Assembly: GCA_024278285.1 (NCBI GenBank)
Contig: JAJRTM010000424.1
Location: 1 to 5,976, forward strand
Direction of reading: 5' to 3'
From: Planctomycetota bacterium
GTDB lineage: Bacteria; Planctomycetota; Planctomycetia; Planctomycetales; Planctomycetaceae
DNA: 5,976 nucleotides
Part shown: one piece after another, positions 1-5,450 of the stretch
Numbering within the stretch: the stretch's first letter is position 1
Layout: each line of letters starts with the position of its first letter
Notes under the pieces: generated by a model
Database searches by the model: none
What the model saw: only the letters and a program-made list of their open reading frames with translations
What the model was told of the DNA's origin: nothing
Program-made: the position numbers and the translations under genes

Positions 1-2175
1 GATTCCGAAGGGTTCACGATTCAGGATCCTGTCCGCAAGTATTCTTATCGGTATCGTGATTATGTCATCAAGGCGTTTAACAAAGATAAGCCGTTCGATG
101 AATTCATCCGGGAGCAACTCGCCGGGGATGAAATGCTCAAACAACCGTATAAAGATTTAACCCCGGATCAATTAGATAAACTTGTTGCCACCGGTTACTT
201 GCGAATGGTTGCTGATGGTACCGCTTCCAGTGGTGTTGATGCCGGGATTGCTCAAAATCAAGTCATGGCGGATACACTGCAAGTCGTCGGAAGCTCTTTA
301 CTGGGACTGACGATTAGTTGCGCCCAGTGCCACAATCATCGATACGATCCGATCCCGCAAACCGATTATTATCATCTGCGAGCCATCTTCGAACCAGCCT
401 ACGATTGGAAACACTGGAAGAAACCGAGCCAGCGAGTGGTATATCTTTTAGGTGATGAAGACAAAAAGAAAACAGCCGTCATCGAAGCAGAAGCCAAAAA
501 AGTTGATGCAACACGAAGTGCAAAGGCAAAGGTCTTAATCGAAGAAGCACTCGTCGATCAACTCGAACAACACGTTCCCAAAGAGTTACACAAATCGCTG
601 CGAGACGCTTATTACGCAGAGGCAAAAAAACGGACGAAAGAACAAACGGCGTTGCTTAAAAAGTACCCGGTGATTCTAAAAATCTCTCAAGGTTCGCTTT
701 ACTTATATGACCGTGAAATCAGAATCAAAAGATCGTCACTCAATTCAGAATACGCAAAAAAAACGAAGCAGTACATTTCTCAAACCCGAGAAGCAGAATT
801 GAAAAAGATTCCGGCCCAGTCTCAAGCCGCAGCCAAGGCGGCTGCCATTCAGGTTGCTGCCAAGCGAAACGAGGCTCAAAAGAAAATTCTTGCTCAATTT
901 CCGAATGTGGATGTGACGCTCAAAAACCTGGATAAATATAACGCCAAAGAAGCAGCAGAACTGAAACAGATCAAAGCGAAGATCGGTAAACTGGTCGAAC
1001 GGGCACCGCAACTGACCAAACTGGCGGACGAAGCCAAAGCAATTCGTGCTAAAAAACCGAAGCCGGTTTTGGTGCGTGCTTTATTTGAAACGCCGGGCGT
1101 TGTTCCCGATACCTTCTTCTTTTCACGAGGGAACCACACGTCTCCCGAACAGAAGCTGGAACCAGCCGTGCTGACGATTGCATCGTTGCAGCAGAAGTAT
1201 CAAATTCCAGTCAACGATGAGAAAATCCCCACCACAGGCAGGCGGCTAGCCTATGCCCGCTACTTAACCAGCGGCAAGCATCCGTTGGTTGCCCGCGTGT
1301 TAGTGAATCGTTTCTGGATGCACCATTTCGGCAGAGGGATTGTCGGAACAACAGGTGATTTCGGTTTGCTGGGAGATCGCCCGACGCATCCTGAGTTGCT
1401 CGATTGGCTCGCAAGCAACTTCATGAACAACGGCTGGAGCCTGAAATATTTGCATCGCGTGATGATGACATCTACGGCTTACCGTCAACAACTAAGAACC
1501 ATTCCCGCACAAAAGGATATCGATCCAGAGAATAAACTGCTTAGTGGAATGTCGCTGCGTCGGTTAGAAGCGGAAGTGCTTCGCGATTCGATTCTGAAAA
1601 TCTCGAACTACTTGAATACAAAACAGTTCGGCGAAGCAATCCCGGTGATGGACGACAAAGTCGGGCAAATTGTTATCGGAAAAGAAAATTTGAGTGCAGG
1701 ACGTCCCGGTGCAGTGCTTGACATGAAAGGCGAACAATACCGGCGTTCCATTTATGTGCAGGTGCGCCGCAGTAAACCGCTGGCCATGCTCGATATGTTC
1801 GATGCTCCGCGCATGTCGCCCAATTGCGAATCACGTCCCTCTTCGACCGTTGCCCCGCAATCATTGCTGTTGATGAATAACGATTTTGTGGTTCACCAAT
1901 CGCTGGTGTTTGCTTTACGAGTGAAAAAAGAAGCAGGGGACGACATGAAAACACAAGTCGCGTACGCCTGGGAAGAAGCCTTCTCTCAAAAACCAACGAC
2001 ACAGGAAGTTGCCAGTGCGATTCAGTTCCTGAACGACCAGGCAAAAATCCTCAGCGAACAACCAGCCGCACAGGCAAGAATCAAAAAAGATAAAAAACTC
2101 TCGGCACAATTACTCGCACTAGCCAGTTTCTGCCAGGCGTTAATTAGTTCGAATCAGTTTTTGTATGTGGATTGA
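1..2175 (+). CDS. DUF1549/DUF1553 (PSCyt2-PSD1) planctomycete cytochrome-like protein, 5' partial
   Basis: The reading frame is open from the first base, so the gene begins upstream; 724 residues are visible. Residues 1-44 and onward (YRDYVIKAFNKDKPFDEFI, then REQLAGDE) are the end of a DUF1549 domain. It closes with CAQCHNH at residues 107-113, a CxxCH haem-c type motif, followed by the usual RYDPIP. A Lys/Ala-rich, probably coiled-coil linker with the family's RTKEQTALLKKYP-like segment covers about residues 125-370. The DUF1553 domain starts near residue 411 (RRLAYARYL, VNRFWMHHFGRGIV, GDFGLLGDRPTHPELLDWLA) and runs to the typical end ALISSNQFLYVD. Members are usually exported multidomain proteins, often with an N-terminal PSCyt1 haem domain. 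Their biochemical role is unsettled, though links to polysaccharide or sulfated-glycan use have been suggested. It is convergent with the integrase gene and appears intact at its 3' end. Confidence 0.93.
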   Translation, partial: DSEGFTIQDPVRKYSYRYRDYVIKAFNKDKPFDEFIREQLAGDEMLKQPYKDLTPDQLDKLVATGYLRMVADGTASSGVDAGIAQNQVMADTLQVVGSSLLGLTISCAQCHNHRYDPIPQTDYYHLRAIFEPAYDWKHWKKPSQRVVYLLGDEDKKKTAVIEAEAKKVDATRSAKAKVLIEEALVDQLEQHVPKELHKSLRDAYYAEAKKRTKEQTALLKKYPVILKISQGSLYLYDREIRIKRSSLNSEYAKKTKQYISQTREAELKKIPAQSQAAAKAAAIQVAAKRNEAQKKILAQFPNVDVTLKNLDKYNAKEAAELKQIKAKIGKLVERAPQLTKLADEAKAIRAKKPKPVLVRALFETPGVVPDTFFFSRGNHTSPEQKLEPAVLTIASLQQKYQIPVNDEKIPTTGRRLAYARYLTSGKHPLVARVLVNRFWMHHFGRGIVGTTGDFGLLGDRPTHPELLDWLASNFMNNGWSLKYLHRVMMTSTAYRQQLRTIPAQKDIDPENKLLSGMSLRRLEAEVLRDSILKISNYLNTKQFGEAIPVMDDKVGQIVIGKENLSAGRPGAVLDMKGEQYRRSIYVQVRRSKPLAMLDMFDAPRMSPNCESRPSSTVAPQSLLLMNNDFVVHQSLVFALRVKKEAGDDMKTQVAYAWEEAFSQKPTTQEVASAIQFLNDQAKILSEQPAAQARIKKDKKLSAQLLALASFCQALISSNQFLYVD

Positions 2176-2209
2176 TAGGCGTTAGGTAGTAGGCGTTAGG
2201 CGTTAGGAA
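2176..2209. repeat. CGTTAGG heptamer repeats after the stop codon
   Basis: CGTTAGG occurs at 2180-2186, 2194-2200 and 2201-2207, the last two in direct tandem, and again at 2342-2348. The 15-bp string GTTAGGCGTTAGGAA is present exactly at 2195-2209 and 2336-2350. It therefore brackets the REP-like pair and overlaps the integrase stop codon. It may be a simple intergenic repeat, a duplication made on insertion, or part of an attachment site. The sequence alone does not decide between these. Confidence 0.75.
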
Positions 2210-2241
2210 TGAAATGCTGCGCAAAAGTGGCAGGATTTTTT

Positions 2242-2309
2242 GTAGCTACCGTCGCCAGACGGTGGAAATCGGGTTGCCAATTCGTCCACACTCTGCCGAG
2301 TGTAGCTAC
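2242..2309. repeat. Inverted pair of REP-like hairpins (REPIN/BIME-like)
   Basis: Left unit on plus: GTAG (2242-2245), then stem CTACCGTC (2246-2253), loop GCCA, stem GACGGTGG (2258-2265). Right unit on minus: GTAG (2309-2306), then stem CTACACTC (2305-2298), loop GGCA, stem GAGTGTGG (2293-2286). Each stem has eight pairs, with the same T-G wobble at the second pair. The 10-bp ends TTGTAGCTAC and GTAGCTACAA are perfect inverted repeats. Established knowledge: REP sequences mobilised by REP-associated tyrosine transposases (RAYT, IS200/IS605 relatives) carry a GTAG-type tetranucleotide just 5' of an imperfect hairpin and often occur as inverted pairs. No transposase is in the window, so mobility would be in trans. 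Confidence 0.72.
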
Positions 2310-2343
2310 AATTTATTCGGTTCCGGTTTATCCGGGTTAGGCG

Positions 2344-3705
2344 TTAGGAAAATAAGTTAGAAGTTCGTAGGGTGCGTCTCTGTGCGTGTGAGTTTTTAGT
2401 TTTTGTGTCGGGGGATGATTTTTTGTGACAGTTGGTGTTAGATACCCTGCTATTGCAGGGTTTGGGCTTTTTTGGCGTAGGGTGCTTTGGTGTTGTTTTC
2501 GTGTCAGGGGATGTTAGCTGATGTGGGCCAATGTCGGTTGGAATGCTGACAATGTGCTGACACGAGTTTTTATCCTTCATGACCTTTGGTGTTGGTAATG
2601 AAGCAAGAGCTTTTGCCTGGTCGTCGATGCCGATGTGCGTGTAACGCATGGTCATGCGAACGTCGGCGTGGCGAGCAAGTTCTTTTGCTTCTACAATCGA
2701 TGCTCCGCTTCGTATTAACTGTGTAATGTATGAGTGACGGCCTGCTGCATGAAAGTCAGCCACGCGGCCCTTCTCGTCTTTATAGGGGATTCCTGCTCGC
2801 TCCAAATCTTTACGAACCATCATCCCTGTCGCTTTGCGATCTAAATCAGGGAAGAGGAATTCGCCTGAGTTTAACTCTTTTGTCCAATCTTTCAACAGCG
2901 AAACGAGTCCTGGATGAAGCGGGAGCACATCTGTTTTACGGTGCTTTGAGTAGGTGGCTTCAATTCTTACGGTTGGCGGTGTGCTATTCAGATCAAAGCT
3001 TTGCGGTGTCAAGCTGGCCATTTCTTTGCGTCTGATGCCTGTATAATAGGAAAAAAGATAGCAGCGTGCTCTTTGTTCGCCGGTATATTTCTTGATCACC
3101 ACATCACTTGTTTGAGCAGCTTTGATCAGTTTTTCCATTTCATCCGGTGTCAATGCCCTGCGGCGACGCCTGATATCTGTCTTGGCATTCAATAAGGAAA
3201 GACTGAATAGCGGATTGCGTTCGAGCCAGTCTCTTTTGACCAGCCAATTGCAAAAAGCGTTGATCGAATGCAGGTATTGATTGAAAGTGCTAGAGCCAAT
3301 TTTTCCGCTGGATCGAAGATCATTGAGGTAAGATTCAACTTTGGCGGCATCGATTTGTGCTAACGTCTTCATCTGACCTGCTTCGAGAATCCGTTTAATT
3401 TGGTTGTTGGAAATCCGAATATGGTCTTTGGTGCAACCTCTGCCGACCATGCCTTTTCGGTACGCTTCAAGGTGTTCTTCAATGGAAGAGTTTTTCTTTT
3501 CGGCATTCTGTTCCTGTTTTGGGTCAATCATGCCCATTTTGCGAAGCATGGCTTCATTTTCGAGACGGGCTGCGAGTTGTTCTGTGAGAGATTTATCCGT
3601 AAATCCTTTTTTGGTTCGACGTTTGCCTGTGTGGTCGGTGTAACCGATGTACCAGCAGGCGTGTCGCTTTTTCTTGTCTCGACCAAGTTTGAAGATAGAA
3701 GCCAT
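2344..3705 (-). CDS. Tyrosine recombinase / phage-type integrase
   Basis: 453 residues. An N-terminal basic region (residues 1-60) resembles an arm-binding segment. A SAM-like core-binding domain covers about 73-175, and the catalytic domain about 184-365. Visible catalytic residues are R225 in YTGIRRKE, a lysine at 254 or 257 in the hairpin YSKHRKTDVLPL, R323 and H324 in FHAAGRHSYI, H346 in ELARHADV, and the nucleophile Y355 in MRYTHI. The enzyme would cut and rejoin DNA at att sites to integrate or excise the island. The ATG at 3705 is preceded by AAAGG with a 9-base spacer. It lies 62 bp downstream of the excisionase-like gene on the same strand, as in an int/xis operon. The tail from about residue 372 is basic, low-complexity and contains SPDTKT twice. 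It is encoded by repeat-rich DNA and may be dispensable or eroded. Box II is unusual (see findings). Confidence 0.95.
   Translation of the reverse strand: MASIFKLGRDKKKRHACWYIGYTDHTGKRRTKKGFTDKSLTEQLAARLENEAMLRKMGMIDPKQEQNAEKKNSSIEEHLEAYRKGMVGRGCTKDHIRISNNQIKRILEAGQMKTLAQIDAAKVESYLNDLRSSGKIGSSTFNQYLHSINAFCNWLVKRDWLERNPLFSLSLLNAKTDIRRRRRALTPDEMEKLIKAAQTSDVVIKKYTGEQRARCYLFSYYTGIRRKEMASLTPQSFDLNSTPPTVRIEATYSKHRKTDVLPLHPGLVSLLKDWTKELNSGEFLFPDLDRKATGMMVRKDLERAGIPYKDEKGRVADFHAAGRHSYITQLIRSGASIVEAKELARHADVRMTMRYTHIGIDDQAKALASLPTPKVMKDKNSCQHIVSIPTDIGPHQLTSPDTKTTPKHPTPKKPKPCNSRVSNTNCHKKSSPDTKTKNSHAQRRTLRTSNLFS
2366..2513. repeat. Repeat and hairpin cluster inside the integrase 3' end, possible att/arm-site region
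   Basis: CGTAGGGTGC recurs exactly at 2366-2375 and 2476-2485. GTGTCGGGGGATG (2405-2417) recurs with one mismatch at 2501-2513. Between them is a perfect hairpin, ACCCTGC-TATT-GCAGGGT (2444-2461), followed on the plus strand by T6 at 2468-2473. CGTGTCAG (2500-2507) also has its inverted copy CTGACACG at 2557-2564. Seen: dense short repeats next to the integrase stop. Inference: integrase arm-binding sites or attachment-site structure, or a terminator for plus-strand transcription from the DUF1553 gene. The T-run is separated from the stem, so terminator function is uncertain. Confidence 0.45.
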
Positions 3706-3732
3706 GGGAAAATTCCTTTGAGATTAGTTTTT

Positions 3733-3756
3733 GAAGTTAAAGTTGAAGTTGAAGTT
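3733..3756. repeat. Four tandem hexamers between xis-like gene and integrase
   Basis: GAAGTT, AAAGTT, GAAGTT, GAAGTT follow each other without gaps in the 62-bp gap between the HTH gene stop and the integrase start. They fall just upstream of the integrase ribosome-binding site on the minus strand. This could be a slippage-prone spacer that tunes integrase expression, or chance low complexity. Confidence 0.7.
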
Positions 3757-3767
3757 GCGGTTTGAAA

Positions 3768-3971
3768 TTATTGTTCGTCGGTCATTGGTTCAGGGCAACC
3801 CTCGTCAATCCATTGGTGGACTTGTTCGAGTCGCCAGCGAGTGCTGCCGCCGATGTGGACGGGAGTGATCATTTTTCCTGATGAGAGCAATCGCCACAAA
3901 GTTCGTGTGGATATTTGAAGCATTTCTGCCAGTTGCTCTGCTGGGATTAAAAGTGGTTCTTGAGTTTTCAT
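3768..3971 (-). CDS. Excisionase-like HTH protein (MerR/AlpA-type, HTH_17-like)
   Basis: 67 residues, a usual length for recombination directionality factors and AlpA-like regulators. Residues 8-60 form a compact winged-helix pattern: IPAEQLAEMLQISTRTLWRL (helix-turn-helix), then GKMITPVHIGGSTRWRLEQV (wing and the typical RW motif), then HQWIDEGCP. Proteins of this shape bind and bend DNA at att sites to favour excision, or act as small regulators of the island. The ATG at 3971 has GAGGG ten bases upstream as ribosome-binding site. The gene directly precedes the integrase and is most likely co-transcribed with it. An upstream hairpin (4009-4039) leaves only 37 bp for a separate promoter. Confidence 0.85.
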   Translation of the reverse strand: MKTQEPLLIPAEQLAEMLQISTRTLWRLLSSGKMITPVHIGGSTRWRLEQVHQWIDEGCPEPMTDEQ

Positions 3972-4005
3972 CTTGTGTATCCCTCATGAATGTTTTTGTT
4001 GGCTG

Positions 4006-4039
4006 AAAATGACAGCGGCTCAATGGGAGCCGCTGTCAT
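4006..4039 (-). terminator. Perfect 13-bp stem-loop, probable intrinsic terminator of the 89-residue gene
   Basis: ATGACAGCGGCTC (4009-4021) pairs perfectly with GAGCCGCTGTCAT (4027-4039) around a 5-base loop. On the minus strand the stem ends in T and is followed by TTT, 21 bases past the stop codon of the gene at 4061-4330. The T-run is short, so termination may be partial and leave read-through into the xis-int pair. The plus strand has no T-run. Confidence 0.7.
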
Positions 4040-4060
4040 GAGAACGAATCTTTCAGGACA

Positions 4061-4330
4061 TCATTCCAGAACGATTTCCGCTTCGCACCGTTCGACGTAG
4101 CTTTGGGCGAGTTGCAAGGCTCGGACTGCCTGGGGCAGTTCTGCAAGATTGAAGGAGGAGGTGTATTTTACTTTCTCCTCTTCATCCTTATAACGCTTTT
4201 GCACGTTGACGCTGCGGATGGTGATCGGGCCTTCGTCGGTTTCGATTTCGTGTCCGAAGACGGACGCACTGACGTAACCAATACGGAAGACTTTTTCTGG
4301 AGGGTTGCTGTTGCTTCTTTTTTTAGCCAT
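4061..4330 (-). CDS. Small conserved-type hypothetical protein, possibly PC4/YdbC-like
   Basis: 89 residues with the ATG at 4330 (MAKKRSNS). This start has AAAGG with an 8-base spacer. The longer frame upstream begins with a cysteine-containing stretch unlike the rest and lacks this support. After a basic, polar N-terminus (residues 1-12), the pattern is VFRIGYVSASVFGHEI, then TIRSVNVQKRYKD, then KVKYTSSFNLAELPQAVRAL, and a closing helix QLAQSYVERCEAEIVLE. Short beta-strands followed by an amphipathic helix suggest a whirly-like single-strand DNA-binding fold of the PC4/YdbC kind. The order resembles small proteins I recall from planctomycete and integron-type mobile islands, but this is recollection and not a search. 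It precedes the xis-int pair on the same strand, behind its own terminator and a structured leader. Confidence 0.8.
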   Translation of the reverse strand: MAKKRSNSNPPEKVFRIGYVSASVFGHEIETDEGPITIRSVNVQKRYKDEEEKVKYTSSFNLAELPQAVRALQLAQSYVERCEAEIVLE

Positions 4331-4553
4331 GAGTTCAACCTTTCTGTGGAAGGAACAATTGTGGAGCATGATTCACGATGAACCAGCAATCCATGAGATT
4401 CGCTTCCTGCTTGCACACGCAGGCAGTGGGCGAGAATGACACGATTTTGCGAAGTGCGCAAGGAGATCGTGTCGAATTCCAAAGGGATGTCTGGAGGTTC
4501 CGAGAGGGGGAATCCAGATCAGAAAGGTTGATTCAATAAACGAATCTTAAATA
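4331..4553 (-). other. Long leader with four consecutive hairpins
   Basis: No credible gene lies here. Hairpins seen: CTGCTTGC/GCAGGCAG with loop ACAC (4407-4426); GACACGAT/ATCGTGTC enclosing TTGCG/CGCAA (4438-4473); TCTGGA/TCCAGA enclosing TTCC/GGAA (4490-4518); and GATTC/GAATC (4530-4546). They fall between the 61-bp repeat and the start codon at 4330, so on the minus strand they would form a structured 5' leader. They could equally be a small RNA or a DNA site for recombination or binding. No known riboswitch class is recognised. Confidence 0.5.
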
Positions 4554-4614
4554 CAGCCAGTGATCGCTGATTGGTCTGCCTCAAAGGGTGACTCCATCAG
4601 TTACGCCTAGCCTC
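4554..4614. repeat. 61-bp direct repeat, copy 1
   Basis: Matches 5339-5399 at 56 of 61 positions with no gaps; all five differences are transitions. It starts CAGCCAGTGAT and ends near GTTACGCCTAGCC on the plus strand. It lies about 10 bp from the terminator-like hairpin at 4625-4660 and 224 bp upstream of the 89-residue gene on the minus strand. It has no start or stop context suggesting translation. A promoter, operator or mobility element is inferred from position only. Confidence 0.85.
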
Positions 4615-4624
4615 ATCCCGCTGT

Positions 4625-4660
4625 AAAAGGGGAGTATGGGAGCCGACAGGGGAGACTCCC
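4625..4660 (-). terminator. Candidate minus-strand terminator before repeat copy 1
   Basis: On the minus strand GGGAGT (4660-4655) can pair with ACTCCC (4635-4630) across a 19-base loop, followed by C and TTTT (4628-4625). It lies just past the stop codon of the frame ending at 4676. The loop is long and GC-rich and could fold other ways, so this is a weaker call than the other two terminators. Confidence 0.35.
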
Positions 4661-4675
4661 GTGCATCCTTGCTCG

Positions 4676-4903
4676 TCATGTCACAAAGTAGGCAATGCCA
4701 AGAATTAACGTGATCCCACTGACAATCAAATCATAAGCCGGTCCAGGAGTGCTGGAAGGGCGAATGTATCGGTGCGGCGGTTTCAGCATCTCGACATAAA
4801 CCAATTTTCCAAGACGACGTAAGCATCGAGCCGACCATTTGCAGGCTCGTTTCATCAACCTCAACAGAGCTCTGAGAGGTTTTATAGAAATGTGCTTGTC
4901 CAT
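4676..4903 (-). CDS. Candidate short protein with C-terminal membrane helix
   Basis: 75 residues from the only early ATG (4903); the frame can be extended upstream only to a TTG at 4960. The first 45 residues are strongly basic (MDKHISIKPLRALLRLMKRA, then CKWSARCLRRLGKLVYVEML). A Pro-rich link (KPPHRYIRPSSTPGP) follows. The end is hydrophobic, YDLIVSGITLILGIAYFVT, and stops right after the helix as in tail-anchored proteins. No Shine-Dalgarno sequence precedes the ATG and I do not recognise a family. It sits between the CxxC gene and repeat copy 1. It could be an unexpressed frame. Confidence 0.4.
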   Translation of the reverse strand: MDKHISIKPLRALLRLMKRACKWSARCLRRLGKLVYVEMLKPPHRYIRPSSTPGPAYDLIVSGITLILGIAYFVT

Positions 4904-4930
4904 AAAAAAGAGGGAACGGGAATTTGCCAA

Positions 4931-4945
4931 TCTGCATGATGCAGA
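4931..4945. promoter_or_regulatory. Palindrome TCTGCAT-G-ATGCAGA, possible operator
   Basis: A perfect 7-bp dyad around one central base, located 28-42 bases upstream of the candidate 75-residue gene and downstream of the CxxC gene. The shape fits a binding site for a dimeric regulator, but no partner or second copy is seen in the window. Confidence 0.3.
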
Positions 4946-5037
4946 TCGAATCAAAATCAAATAATCACCAAACCGTTACAAATCAAAGCCCAGCATCCCT
5001 GTGTGCAGTGCCATTGAAAAGACGTGTGGTGGCTTCA

Positions 5038-5241
5038 TTAGTCTGTTGGTTTTCTGTTATGAGCCGTTGTTTCATCAGTTTCTTTGCGGCTACTGACTTT
5101 GACTGCCTTCTGAAGACAATTCCAGCACATGGCAGCTTTGCCGATGAAAGCGTCATTGAAATCAGCAGTGACACACTCTTTTGATTTTTCACACCACGCA
5201 CAGGTTTCTGAAGTGTGATACTCTGAGATATTGATGTTCAT
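5038..5241 (-). CDS. Small CxxC/CxxC putative zinc-binding protein
   Basis: 67 residues. ATG at 5241 has AAAGG with an 8-base spacer (GAAAGGTCCGAACC then ATG), the same spacing as the 89-residue gene. Cysteines at 14 and 17 (CAWC) and at 39 and 42 (CWNC), separated by 21 residues, form two knuckles able to hold one zinc ion; a further Cys is at 23. The rest reads EKSKECVTADFNDAFIGKAA between the knuckles and KAVKVSSRKE after them. The C-terminal 20 residues are polar and probably disordered. No enzyme family is recognised; a DNA, RNA or protein-binding zinc ribbon is the plain reading. It begins 97 bp from repeat copy 2. Confidence 0.75.
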   Translation of the reverse strand: MNINISEYHTSETCAWCEKSKECVTADFNDAFIGKAAMCWNCLQKAVKVSSRKETDETTAHNRKPTD

Positions 5242-5338
5242 GGTTCGGACCTTTCCCGAAAAAATGTTATTGCAATTGATTTGAAAAAATTGAGAACAGT
5301 ACAGGAAAGGTCTGCCTGTCTCGAAAATTGTCTAATTT

Positions 5339-5399
5339 CAGCCAGTGATTGCTGATTGGTCTACCTCGAAGGGTGACTCCATCAGTTACGCCTGGCTTC
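5339..5399. repeat. 61-bp direct repeat, copy 2
   Basis: Second copy of the element at 4554-4614, in the same orientation, 785 bp apart start to start. It differs at 5350, 5363, 5368, 5394 and 5397, all transitions. This copy has complementary ends, AGCCAG (5340-5345) and CTGGCT (5392-5397), which could close a long stem-loop. In copy 1 two of these pairs are lost. It lies 15 bp from the terminator of the coiled-coil gene and 97 bp upstream of the CxxC gene on the minus strand. Confidence 0.85.
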
Positions 5400-5413
5400 G
5401 CCTTTTGTTCTTG

Positions 5414-5442
5414 AAAAGAAGCCCGTCAGGGGTCGGGCTTCT
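5414..5442 (-). terminator. Intrinsic terminator of the coiled-coil gene
   Basis: On the minus strand AGAAGCCCG (5442-5434) pairs perfectly with CGGGCTTCT (5425-5417) around an 8-base loop, followed by TTT (5416-5414). It begins 8 bases after the stop codon at 5451. The stem, loop and tail are a standard rho-independent arrangement, with a short T-run. Confidence 0.75.
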
Positions 5443-5450
5443 AAACGATG

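Noticed and set aside
2176..2343. tRNA gene as the integration target
   Set aside because: No acceptor, anticodon and T-arm set can be formed; the stems here are the REP-like hairpins.
3805..4023. Minus-strand frame overlapping the excisionase-like gene
   Set aside because: It is a shifted frame of the HTH gene, runs through the terminator stem and has no domain pattern.
4331..4369. N-terminal extension of the 89-residue protein to position 4369
   Set aside because: The ATG at 4330 has AAAGG at 8-base spacing, while the extension MLHNCSFHRKVEL has no such support and would translate that site.
4168..4482. Minus-strand frame of 104 codons through the leader of the 89-residue gene
   Set aside because: It starts at a TTG with no ribosome-binding site, overlaps the better-supported gene out of frame and passes through several hairpins. 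No recognisable domain.
4554..4614. Integron attC site
   Set aside because: The paired core sites RYYYAAC and GTTRRRY are not present at the ends, and no IntI-specific insertion is evident in the recombinase.
4983..5201. Alternative minus frame across the CxxC gene
   Set aside because: It lacks a ribosome-binding site and cysteine knuckles; the 5038-5241 frame has both.
4554..5399. CRISPR array
   Set aside because: Only two copies, 61 bp long and 785 bp apart with genes between them; no regular spacers.
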